A stretch of 64,000 nt of DNA from Boseongicola sp. SB0665_bin_10 (GTDB lineage: Bacteria; Pseudomonadota; Alphaproteobacteria; Rhodobacterales; Rhodobacteraceae). The notes beneath the pieces were generated by a model. The model had not been told where the DNA came from, made no database searches, and saw only the letters and a program-made list of their open reading frames with translations. Shown piece after piece: positions 25,478 to 33,532 of this stretch (the stretch's first letter is position 1; the number at the start of each line of letters is the position of its first letter). The stretch covers positions 62,001 through 126,000 of the forward strand of contig VXSG01000097.1 in the NCBI GenBank assembly GCA_009838075.1. The letters are read 5' to 3'. A program made the translations under genes and the position numbers.

Positions 25478-27835
25478 TCACATCGTGCGCCAGTCGGCGG
25501 CCTGCTCGAAGGCATGTGCGGCCTGGTAGAGCTTCATCTCTCCGAATCTTTCGCCGACAAGCATCATGCCGATCGGCAGGCCCTCGCTCAGGCCGCAGGG
25601 AACGCTGATTGCGGGCAACCCGCCGTTGAACGGAGCGGTGTTGCCGATCATCTCGAACGCACGCTGAACGTAGAGGCTGATGGAGCAATCCGCGGGCGGG
25701 ATCTGCCGTGCCTTCATCGGCACGGTCGGCATCAGCAGCAGGTCATGTCGCCCCAGCACGTCCGAGTAGATCCGGTTGACCTTGCGCATCAGGTTCTGTG
25801 CCTTGCCGTAGAACCGCCCGCGGTACTGCTCCTGGAAGAACTCGCCGAGGAACATGCAGACCTTGAGCGAGTGGGTCAGTTCGTCGGACCTGTTCCGCCA
25901 TTGGGCCATGTGATCCGTCATCGAGGGAAGGAAGAGGCCCCTGTGGTTCGTGCCTCCGGAGTTTCCGTGCATCATGTGGTCCTGCAGGCCCTCGACGGCG
26001 ATCGCCGTCCAGCAGTCGACCGCGAGATGGTGCTCCGGAATCGAGACTTCGTCCACTTGCGCTCCAAGTTCCCGGAAGCGCTCGGCGGCGGCGAGCACCT
26101 TCTGGTCGACATCCGCCTCGCTCTCGGATCGGTGGAACCCTTCCTTGAGGACCGCGATCCGGAACCCTTGGGCCCCGCGACCCAGGGCCTCGGTGTAGCG
26201 AAACGTGCGGGGGCAGCATTGCCGCGAATCGAGGCCGTCCTCGCCGGCAAGGACCTCGAGCAGCAAGGCGTTGTCCGCGACGGTGTTCGTCACCGGCCCG
26301 ACATGGTCAATCGTCTGCTCGATCGGCATGACGCCGGTGTAGGGAACGAGCCCGCGCGTGGGCTTCATGCCGTAGACGCCGCAGTTTGAGGACGGGATGC
26401 GGATCGACCCTCCCTGATCCCCTGCGATCGCCATGTCGACTTCCCCGGCGGCAACCAGTGCCGCGGACCCTCCGGACGAGCCGCCGGCCATGTAGCCGCG
26501 TTTCCAGGGATTGTGGATCGGGCCCTTGGCTCCGGTATGCGAGCCGCCCGAGAGGCAGAAGCTCTCGCAATGCGCCTTGCCAGCGATGACTGCGCCGGCG
26601 TCCAGCATCCGGGTAACGATGGTTGCGTCGATTTCCGGCGTGTAGCCTTCCATGACCGACGATCCGTTCATCATTGGCACGCCGGCAAGGCAGATCGTGT
26701 CCTTGAGCGCAATCCGCCTGCCCTGAAGAGGACCGTCCGGTGCGCCCGGGATTTCCGTCATTACGTACCACGCATTGAGGGGGTTTTCCGACGTGGCAGG
26801 GAACCGGCCCGGCGAACGGGGATAGCGCACCGGCGGCAGGTTGTCCGGTGTCGCATCCAGCCGGTCGTAGGCCCGAATGTAGGGTTCCATGACTTCGGTG
26901 TATTCGTGCAGCTCCTCGTCCGTCAGGCTCATGCCGAACCGGCTGGACATGTCGCGCATCTGCGAAAGCGTCGGTCGTTTCACGGTCATGTTTGTCACCA
27001 GGTTTGGGGTGGCCGGCTGATCCGGGAGCGCCGTTTGAGGGCTGGATCGTGTCCGGGGGCCGGGCGGCGGCGCCTGGCTCGGACCGCCTGGGCCACGCGT
27101 TGAACGGGCGGCTCCGAATCCGAGGAACCGGTCGACCTTGGCCTGGTCCGACAGGTCGGACTCTTGCAGCTCTCCGGCGATCCGGCCCCGCTCAAGAACA
27201 AGGACCCGGTCCGACAGACCGGAGATGAAGTCAAAGTTCTGCTCGACCAGCAGTATGGAGATCCCACGGCTTTCGCGAAGGTGGAGCAGCAATCTCTCCA
27301 TGTCCTCGACGATCGAGGGCTGGATGCCCTCGGTCGGCTCGTCCAGAAGCAGGAAGTCGGGATCCCCCATCAGGCATCGCGCCAGGGCCAGCAATTGCTG
27401 CTCGCCGCCAGACAGCGCCCCGCCCTCCCGGTCGGACAGGGCACGAAGGCGGGGGAAATCCGTCAGGATGGCCTCCAGGACGTCGTCCTCTGAGGCGCCG
27501 GAATACTCGTGCCAGGCGAAGCGCAGGTTGTCGCGAACCGTCAACCGAGGGAAAATGCCCCTTCCCTGGGGAACGTATCCCACGCCAAGCCCGGCCCGTT
27601 CGTGGGGCGACATCCGGGTCACGTCCTCGGAGCGAAACCTGATCGTCCCGGATGCGGCAGGCAGGAAACCCATGATGGTCTTCAGGAGCGTGGTCTTGCC
27701 CATTCCGTTGTGGCCAAGAATGCCCACAACCTCGCCTTGGGCGACCGCGAATTCGACGCCATGCAGTATCGGCACCCTGTCATATCCCCCTGCGAGTCCC
27801 GCTACCTCCAGCACTTCCGTCACGTTGCCGCCCAT
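25478..27835 (-). CDS. Fusion of LivF-type ABC ATPase and amidase (amidase signature family)
   Basis: One uninterrupted 785-codon frame. Residues 1 to about 240 form a LivF/UrtE ATPase: Walker A GILGHNGMGKTTLLK, Q-loop, signature ALSGGEQQLLALARCL, Walker B FLLLDEPTEGIQPS and H-loop EQNF. A proline/glycine-rich linker of about 40 residues follows. From residue 283 (MTVKRPTLSQM) an amidase-signature hydrolase of about 500 residues carries the Ser-cisSer-Lys triad: RRIALKDT (Lys), AGGSSGGSAA (cis-Ser) and AGDQGGSIRIPSS (nucleophile). No stop codon separates the halves. The ATG at 26989 has a GGTGA site 7 nt upstream, so a separate amidase could also be made by internal initiation. The ATPase start follows the livG stop by 1 nt. 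Confidence 0.85.
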   Translation of the reverse strand: MGGNVTEVLEVAGLAGGYDRVPILHGVEFAVAQGEVVGILGHNGMGKTTLLKTIMGFLPAASGTIRFRSEDVTRMSPHERAGLGVGYVPQGRGIFPRLTVRDNLRFAWHEYSGASEDDVLEAILTDFPRLRALSDREGGALSGGEQQLLALARCLMGDPDFLLLDEPTEGIQPSIVEDMERLLLHLRESRGISILLVEQNFDFISGLSDRVLVLERGRIAGELQESDLSDQAKVDRFLGFGAARSTRGPGGPSQAPPPGPRTRSSPQTALPDQPATPNLVTNMTVKRPTLSQMRDMSSRFGMSLTDEELHEYTEVMEPYIRAYDRLDATPDNLPPVRYPRSPGRFPATSENPLNAWYVMTEIPGAPDGPLQGRRIALKDTICLAGVPMMNGSSVMEGYTPEIDATIVTRMLDAGAVIAGKAHCESFCLSGGSHTGAKGPIHNPWKRGYMAGGSSGGSAALVAAGEVDMAIAGDQGGSIRIPSSNCGVYGMKPTRGLVPYTGVMPIEQTIDHVGPVTNTVADNALLLEVLAGEDGLDSRQCCPRTFRYTEALGRGAQGFRIAVLKEGFHRSESEADVDQKVLAAAERFRELGAQVDEVSIPEHHLAVDCWTAIAVEGLQDHMMHGNSGGTNHRGLFLPSMTDHMAQWRNRSDELTHSLKVCMFLGEFFQEQYRGRFYGKAQNLMRKVNRIYSDVLGRHDLLLMPTVPMKARQIPPADCSISLYVQRAFEMIGNTAPFNGGLPAISVPCGLSEGLPIGMMLVGERFGEMKLYQAAHAFEQAADWRTM

Positions 27836-27836
27836 C

Positions 27837-28553
27837 TCAGGCCTTCCTTCCGAGATAGACGTTGCGCACCACGGGATCGGACATGACGCTTTCCACATGG
27901 TCCTCCATCAGCACCTTCCCCTGATGAAAGACCGTGACCGTCTCGGCGATCGAGCGAATGAACTGCATGTCATGCTCGACGATGACGAGCGCGGCCTGCC
28001 TGTTCAGTTCGTGGATGATGCCGGTCAACCTCTCGACGTCTCCGGCGCCCAGGCCGGCCGCCGGCTCGTCGAGCAAGATCAGCCAGGGATCGCCGACGGC
28101 AACCAGTCCGAGCTCCACGCGCTGTCTTTCGCCGTGTGCCAGCCGGCCAAGGCCGTTCCTCGAAATCGCTCCCAGGTCCAGGAGCTCGATGACCTCCCGC
28201 GTCTTGCGATCCGCCTCCCGAGAGCCATGAAACCGCCGCGCGGCAAGCCAGATGTTCTCGTGAACGCTGAGCGAATCCAGGACATTGGGCGTCTGGGTCT
28301 TTATCCCGACGCCGAGCGACGCGATCCGGTGCGGCATCCATCCGGTGGTCTCGATGCCGCGCATGTAGACCTCGCCTTCGCTCGGGGACTGCAGGCCGGT
28401 GATGCACTTGAAGAAGGTGGACTTTCCCGCGCCGTTCGGACCGATCAGGCATCGAAGCTCGCGGGCCTCGAGCTTGAAGTCCACCCTGTCCGCCGCGACG
28501 ACGCCACCAAAGCGCATCGTGAGACCATGGGTTTCGAGAGCGATCTCAGCCAT
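27837..28553 (-). CDS. livG: Branched-chain-amino-acid/urea/amide-type ABC transporter ATPase (LivG-like)
   Basis: Cytosolic ATP-hydrolysing subunit of the amide-type importer. The 238-residue product has Walker A CLIGPNGAGKSTFFK, LivG-characteristic GIKTQTPNVLDSLSVHENI, signature LAHGERQRVELG, Walker B LILLDEPAAGLG and H-loop IVEHDM. The signature is AHGE rather than SGGQ, as in UrtD-type ATPases. Its ATG at 28553 overlaps the end of livM by 8 nt; the fused second ATPase begins 1 nt after its stop. Confidence 0.92.
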   Translation of the reverse strand: MAEIALETHGLTMRFGGVVAADRVDFKLEARELRCLIGPNGAGKSTFFKCITGLQSPSEGEVYMRGIETTGWMPHRIASLGVGIKTQTPNVLDSLSVHENIWLAARRFHGSREADRKTREVIELLDLGAISRNGLGRLAHGERQRVELGLVAVGDPWLILLDEPAAGLGAGDVERLTGIIHELNRQAALVIVEHDMQFIRSIAETVTVFHQGKVLMEDHVESVMSDPVVRNVYLGRKA

Positions 28554-29583
28554 TGAGCCGCTCCCGGCGCGGCGGACGCCGCCGCTGACGGACGCGTCCG
28601 CGCGGTCTTCGCCCGGCCCCGGCTCTCCAGAGCGCCGACAGGGCCGGAACGACGCCCTTGGGCAGGAAAAGCACGAAGAGCACCAGGACGAGGCCCGTGA
28701 CGAGCGCGTTGTCGACGACGGCCTGCTGTCCGAGCAGGAACTTGAGGTAGGCAAGCCCCGCTGCGCCAAGGACCGGCCCAAGGCGGGTCCCGAGCCCGCC
28801 CACGATGCACCAGATGATGATTTCGGCCGACTGGCCCAGGGAGAAGAGGTTGGGCGTGACAATCTCGGCCCAGTTCGCGAAGAGCCCGCCAGCCAGCCCG
28901 GCGATGGCGGCCCCGATGGCGAACATCGCGGTCTTGCGCGCCCGCACGTCGTAGCCCATCAGCGACATGCGGGTCTCGTTTTCCCGGATGCCGACGGCGA
29001 TGCGTCCGAAGCTGGACCGGAGCAGGGCCGTCACGAGCATGCAGACCAGGCCCAGCAAGACTGCGCAGACCTGGAAGTACCTGTCCCCCCAGATGTACGC
29101 GTCCGGAATCCCCGGCACGTTCAATGTCGGGAAACCGGGAATCCCGTTGAATCCGCCGAGACGGGCGTTGCCGATCACGTATTGCGGGCCGGCTGTCGAA
29201 TTGATGACCTTGAACAGGATGAGGGTGACGACAAGGGTGATGACACCCAGGTAGACGTCGCCGAGGCGCCCGTAGAACATCAACGCGCCCAGAAACGCAG
29301 CGAAGACGGCCGGAACCAGCACCGCCAGGATCATTGGCACGGTGCTTTCGCCAATGTTGATCGCGAAGATCGCGTAGGCATATGCACCCAGGCCGAAGAA
29401 CGCCGCCTGGCCAAAGCAGAGAATGCCTCCGAACCCCCAGACGAGGCCGAGACTCAGGCCCAGCATGCCATATATTGCCAGCACGGTGAGCGTGTAGGTG
29501 CCGACGATCAACGGCAGCACCCAGATCAAGACACCCGTGACGAGGGTGATCGTGATGGCGTCCCGGGTCAAGTCGCCCGGCAT
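28546..29583 (-). CDS. livM: ABC transporter permease, LivM/UrtC-like
   Basis: One of two membrane subunits of the importer. The 345-residue product carries about nine hydrophobic helices and the family stretches LSLGLVWGFGGILCFGQAAF and the EAA-like loop RENETRMSLMGYDVRARKTA. The arginine-rich tail (about residues 315-345) is unusually basic. Start ATG at 29583 shares an ATGA overlap with the livH stop, showing translational coupling. Confidence 0.92.
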   Translation of the reverse strand: MPGDLTRDAITITLVTGVLIWVLPLIVGTYTLTVLAIYGMLGLSLGLVWGFGGILCFGQAAFFGLGAYAYAIFAINIGESTVPMILAVLVPAVFAAFLGALMFYGRLGDVYLGVITLVVTLILFKVINSTAGPQYVIGNARLGGFNGIPGFPTLNVPGIPDAYIWGDRYFQVCAVLLGLVCMLVTALLRSSFGRIAVGIRENETRMSLMGYDVRARKTAMFAIGAAIAGLAGGLFANWAEIVTPNLFSLGQSAEIIIWCIVGGLGTRLGPVLGAAGLAYLKFLLGQQAVVDNALVTGLVLVLFVLFLPKGVVPALSALWRAGAGRRPRGRVRQRRRPPRRERLNG

Positions 29584-30449
29584 CAAATCTTGCCCTTGAA
29601 GAACGTGCCGGTGACGCCTTGCGGGAGAATCCTGAGAAGAACGACGGCCGCAACGAGCAGCGCGACTTCGCCGATGACGGGCGAGGTGGCGAATGTGAAC
29701 GCCTGGTTCACCACGCCAAAGAGGCTCGCGCTCGAAAGCAGCCCTGCGACAAGCGAGGGACCGCCCGCGATGACGGTAATGAACGCCTTGGCAATGTACG
29801 CGCCTCCTGACGTGGGAACGAGCCCGACCAGCGGCGCAAGGATGGCGCCGGCCAGTCCGGACAAGGCGGAGCCACAGAAGAAAGTCGCCATGTAGATTCG
29901 ATCGGGGCTGTAGCCCAATGCAGCCGCCATTTCCGGTCCTTGCATCGTGCCGCGGGCGACGAGACCGGCGCGGGTGCCTTTCAGCACCGACAGCATCGCC
30001 ACAAGCAGCAGTGCAGCGGCCACGATGATGAAGAAGTTGTAGCCGTTGACCTGATAGTCTCCGATGGCGAAGCCGGGGATCGGCGTCGAGATGCCGGTCG
30101 TCGTGTTCCCGAAGATCATCGTGGCGAGCCCGATGAAGAAAAGGCTCAGCCCCCAGGTCGCCAGCATCGTGTCAACCAGGCGGCCGTAGAGATGGCGGAT
30201 CACGAGCCGTTCGACGACAAGGCCGACCAGGCCGACGGCAACCGGCGCAATCACCAGCATGGCGACGAAAACGTTCACGCCAAGATTGACGGCGGTGATC
30301 GTCGCGTAGCCGCCCATCATCATGAACTCGCCATGTGCGAGGTTGATCACCTTGATCATGCCGAAGACGATGGCCAGCCCGGCGCTGATGAGAATCAGCG
30401 AGGCGACCCCGTAGAGCACTTCGACAAGGACGACGACGTACAGGTCCAT
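29583..30449 (-). CDS. livH: ABC transporter permease, LivH/UrtB-like
   Basis: Second membrane subunit. The 288-residue product has about eight hydrophobic segments, the N-terminal LivH hallmark GMIKVINLAHGEFMMMGGYA, and the EAA-type loop ALGYSPDRIYMATFFCGSAL. ATG at 30449 is preferred; a GTG two codons upstream is possible. It lies 79 nt after the binding-protein gene, which is the main gap inside the operon and might hold a processing site. Confidence 0.92.
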   Translation of the reverse strand: MDLYVVVLVEVLYGVASLILISAGLAIVFGMIKVINLAHGEFMMMGGYATITAVNLGVNVFVAMLVIAPVAVGLVGLVVERLVIRHLYGRLVDTMLATWGLSLFFIGLATMIFGNTTTGISTPIPGFAIGDYQVNGYNFFIIVAAALLLVAMLSVLKGTRAGLVARGTMQGPEMAAALGYSPDRIYMATFFCGSALSGLAGAILAPLVGLVPTSGGAYIAKAFITVIAGGPSLVAGLLSSASLFGVVNQAFTFATSPVIGEVALLVAAVVLLRILPQGVTGTFFKGKI

Positions 30450-30528
30450 GGGCACAGGAATCCGCTGGAGAAGAGCGTTGCTTCGCGCGGGGCGGCAGGC
30501 GCCGCCCCGGCCAGATCGTCGGGAGGAA

Positions 30529-31749
30529 TCAGATCTGGATCTCGTACTGGGTGTTGTCGTCCGGATTGGCCTGCAGGTCGCAGACCGCCTGCGTGTCGAT
30601 CGGCTGGCGCTGCGGCAGGGTCTCGATCACGCGCATGCCCTGGTCCTTGACCTCCATGATGTGGACATCCAGAACCGCGTGGTGCGTCTTCGGATCGACC
30701 GTCACCGTGCCGGCCGGGCCGTCGATGGAGAGGTCGGATTCCAGCGCCGCAATCACGGCCTCGCGGTCCAGCGAACCTGCCTGACGCACGGCCTCGGCCC
30801 AGGTCATGACGCCCTGGTAGTTCGACACCGCTATCTCGTGGATCAGGCTGCTGTCGCCGTGCGCGGCTGACCATCTTTCCTTGAACGCGTTGTTCGCCGG
30901 CGTGTCGAGTTCCTGGCTGTAGTTGTAGGCGACCATGATGCCGTTGCCCTCCTCAGGGGTCAGCACCTTGTGCTCGTTGCCGACGCCCATCGTGGTCGAC
31001 GCCAGCGGGATGCGGTCCTTCATGCCCGCAGCCGCCCATTGGCGGAAGAAGGACAGATGCGCACCGCCGACCAGCGGCGCGATGACCAGGTCGGGGCCGA
31101 CGGTCTGGATCTTGGCAATTGTGGAACCGAAGTCGCTCACGTCCAGCGGGAAGAAGTCGACGCCGACGGCATCGCCGCCATTGTCAGCCACGAACTTCTG
31201 GATCCAGCGCGCCGTGATCTGGCCGTAGTTGTAGTCGGCGGCAAGGATGTAGACCGCCTTGCCCGACTTGCCCATCGCGTAGGGCACGAGAGCCTCGACC
31301 TGCTGTGCCGGCGTGACGCCGTTGATGAAGATGTTCCTGTCACAGACGCCGCCCTCATAGAGGACGTTGTAGAAGTAGAGCGTCCGGGTCTTGCGCATGG
31401 TCTGGCGGATCGCTTCGCGCGAGGCCGAGAGGATGCCGCCATGCACGACATCCACCTGGTCCTGCCTGGTCAGGCGCTGGCCGTACTGCGTGTAGAGCGC
31501 CATGTCGGACTGGGTGTCGTACGCGACGACCTCGACCTGCCTGCCAAGCAGGCCGCCGGCCGCATTGATCTCGTTCACGGCAAGACGCATGGCCATGTCC
31601 ATTGGCGTGCCGTAGGCGTCAAATATGCCCGACGTGTCCAGTATCGAGCCGAGCTTGACGCTGTCGGCGCCCATCGCCACACGGGGCAGCATGGCCGCGC
31701 TCGCGGCCGCCGCCGCGCCAGTCAGGATGTTGCGACGATTGAGTGACAT
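30529..31749 (-). CDS. Periplasmic substrate-binding protein of the urea/short-chain-amide ABC family
   Basis: The 406-residue product starts with a twin-arginine-like leader (MSLNRRNILTGAAAAASAAM) and probable cleavage near AMGAD. The mature protein shows the type I periplasmic-binding fold used by UrtA/FmdD/AmiC proteins (VKLGSILDTSGIFDAYGTPM, VAYDTQSDMALYTQ, YFYNVLYEGGVCDRNIF). This branch binds urea, formamide or short-chain amides, consistent with the amidase in the operon. The true ligand may differ. It lies 38 nt after the flotillin gene. Confidence 0.9.
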   Translation of the reverse strand: MSLNRRNILTGAAAAASAAMLPRVAMGADSVKLGSILDTSGIFDAYGTPMDMAMRLAVNEINAAGGLLGRQVEVVAYDTQSDMALYTQYGQRLTRQDQVDVVHGGILSASREAIRQTMRKTRTLYFYNVLYEGGVCDRNIFINGVTPAQQVEALVPYAMGKSGKAVYILAADYNYGQITARWIQKFVADNGGDAVGVDFFPLDVSDFGSTIAKIQTVGPDLVIAPLVGGAHLSFFRQWAAAGMKDRIPLASTTMGVGNEHKVLTPEEGNGIMVAYNYSQELDTPANNAFKERWSAAHGDSSLIHEIAVSNYQGVMTWAEAVRQAGSLDREAVIAALESDLSIDGPAGTVTVDPKTHHAVLDVHIMEVKDQGMRVIETLPQRQPIDTQAVCDLQANPDDNTQYEIQI

Positions 31750-31787
31750 GTCTGTTACCTCCCTGATGTCATCCGGTTTGGAGTGAT

Positions 31788-33398
31788 TCACGGTTTCGGC
31801 TTTCCCTTGCCGTCCTGCGACCTGTCCTTGATGCGGTTGGCGTAGTCGGCGGTGCGGCCAGCGAGGTTGGAATCGAAGTCGAGCCCGATTTCCTCGCCCA
31901 TCTGCTTCATGGCGGGAAGACGCACGGCCATGCCGAGGATCTGGTCCATGGCGGCGCCAAACGCCCCTTCCACGCCTTCGCCACCGGAACTTGAGCCGCC
32001 AGCGCCTGAGATCTGGTTGATCCTGATGGAGTCGATCTTCTCGACCGGCTTCATCATCTGCGTCATGATTTCAGGCAGCCGGTCGAGCCTGCGCTCCTCG
32101 AGCCGCATGTTGATCACCGTGTCCCCAAGGGTGTTTTCCGCCTCGTTCAGGGCCATGCGTCCGGTTGCTTCCGCTTCCATCCGCGCACGCTCGGCTTCGC
32201 CCTCCTTCGTCTTCACCGTCGCGTCGGCGCGGGCCTTCTCGAGCAGCGTTTCGACGTCGCGTTGCACCCGGGCGCCTTCGAGCTCAAGTTCCCTTTCCTG
32301 CTTCAGGTGCGCGATCTCGCTCTCACGTTCGGCGATGGCGCGCTCCTTCCGCGCCTGGACGCTTTCGGCGGCAAGAACGACCTTTGCGCGCGCCTCTTCC
32401 TCCACGACACGGGCTTCGGCCTCTTCCGCACGCTTCCTTGCAATCTGGATCTCGTTCGCGATCTTGTCCTCTTCGAGCGCCAGTATTGCGGCCATCTCCG
32501 CCTTCCGCAGCGCCTCGTCGCTCTCGACCTGCGTGGCTTTCACCCGTCTTTCGTTCTCGATCCGGGTGGTTTCGCGCGCGAGCGCGGCGTCGTCGCGGGC
32601 ACGGTCCTCCCGCGACTTTGCGTCCGCTTCAAGCTTGGCAAGCTGTTCTTGCTGCGCGATCTCGGCTTCCCGTTCCTCGCGCTGCAGTTCGAGTTGCCTC
32701 CGGTGTTGCGCCATCCGGCTTTCGCGAACGGCAACTTCCGCCTCGGTCTCGATGCGGACGCGCTCCTTGCGCTGGTCCGCTACGAGTGCAGCCAGGCGTC
32801 GCATGCCTTGGGCGTTGAATGCGTTGTTCTCGTTCCACTGGCTGAGGTCATTCTGATCGACTGCAATCAGCGCGGCCGAATCAAGCGTCAGCCCGAGCTT
32901 GGAGACCCGGGCTTCGACTGTCCCGGCCACGTCTTCCGAGAACGCGGAGCGATCCAGGTGAATGTCCTCCAGCGTCCGTGCCGCGGCCGCCTTCTGGATG
33001 GCGTCAACCATTGGCCCCGCCAGGACGTCGTCGACCGTCTCTCCGCCCCGGGCGATTCGGGACCCGAGAGTCTGGGCGGCTGCCGAGATCCCCTCCCTTG
33101 TCGGCGCGACGCGGAGTTCGAACTCGAACGCGATGTCCGCGCGCATCTGGTCGCGTGTCAGCACCGCGTCCTGGCCGTCACGGGTGACGCGGAGCGTAAA
33201 CGCGCCCATGAACACCTTCTGGACCTGGTGCAGGATCGGCAGGGCAAGGAACCCGCCGTCGGTCACGACGCGACAGCCGCCAAATCCTGTCCTGACCAGG
33301 GCGATGTCCAGGGAGGCCTTCGCGTAGTAGCGCTGAAGGAACCAGATCGCGGTCAGCGCGACGATGGCAAGGATCGGCAGCAGGATGAACCAGCCCAA
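31788..33398 (-). CDS. Flotillin-like SPFH-domain membrane protein
   Basis: The 536-residue product has an N-terminal hydrophobic anchor (residues about 3-22), an SPFH/band-7 domain (about 25-200) and a long alanine/glutamate/arginine-rich coiled coil (about 210-440), as in YqiK/FloT-type flotillins that organise membrane microdomains. Typical landmarks are GFGGCRVVTDGGFLALPILH near the N terminus and DTVINMRLEERRLDRLPEIM before the C-terminal tail. It is placed between the AmiC-like sensor gene and the importer genes, on the same strand and 38 nt before the binding protein, so it is probably part of the same transcript. A scaffold for the importer is an inference. Confidence 0.9.
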   Translation of the reverse strand: MGWFILLPILAIVALTAIWFLQRYYAKASLDIALVRTGFGGCRVVTDGGFLALPILHQVQKVFMGAFTLRVTRDGQDAVLTRDQMRADIAFEFELRVAPTREGISAAAQTLGSRIARGGETVDDVLAGPMVDAIQKAAAARTLEDIHLDRSAFSEDVAGTVEARVSKLGLTLDSAALIAVDQNDLSQWNENNAFNAQGMRRLAALVADQRKERVRIETEAEVAVRESRMAQHRRQLELQREEREAEIAQQEQLAKLEADAKSREDRARDDAALARETTRIENERRVKATQVESDEALRKAEMAAILALEEDKIANEIQIARKRAEEAEARVVEEEARAKVVLAAESVQARKERAIAERESEIAHLKQERELELEGARVQRDVETLLEKARADATVKTKEGEAERARMEAEATGRMALNEAENTLGDTVINMRLEERRLDRLPEIMTQMMKPVEKIDSIRINQISGAGGSSSGGEGVEGAFGAAMDQILGMAVRLPAMKQMGEEIGLDFDSNLAGRTADYANRIKDRSQDGKGKPKP

Positions 33399-33478
33399 GG
33401 CAAATCTCCCGGTCTCCGAAAGTCGTCAGACGCGAAAGTCCGCGAATTTTGTGCTTGCCTGAGCGTAAGTCACTTTAC

Positions 33479-33510
33479 TTTCCAATTCAAGTATTTTGTT
33501 GAAATGGAAA
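33479..33510. promoter_or_regulatory. Operator-like palindrome upstream of the flotillin/importer genes
   Basis: TTTCCAATTCAA (33479-33490) and TTGAAATGGAAA (33499-33510) are 12-bp arms that match at 11 positions, around GTATTTTG. The left arm plus centre recurs almost unchanged at 34703-34723 in the marR/amiC-like promoter region. The surrounding 134-bp gap is AT-rich. Best guess: binding site of the MarR protein encoded at 34747. Confidence 0.55.
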
Positions 33511-33532
33511 TGGAAGTTTGCAACGTATTGTT

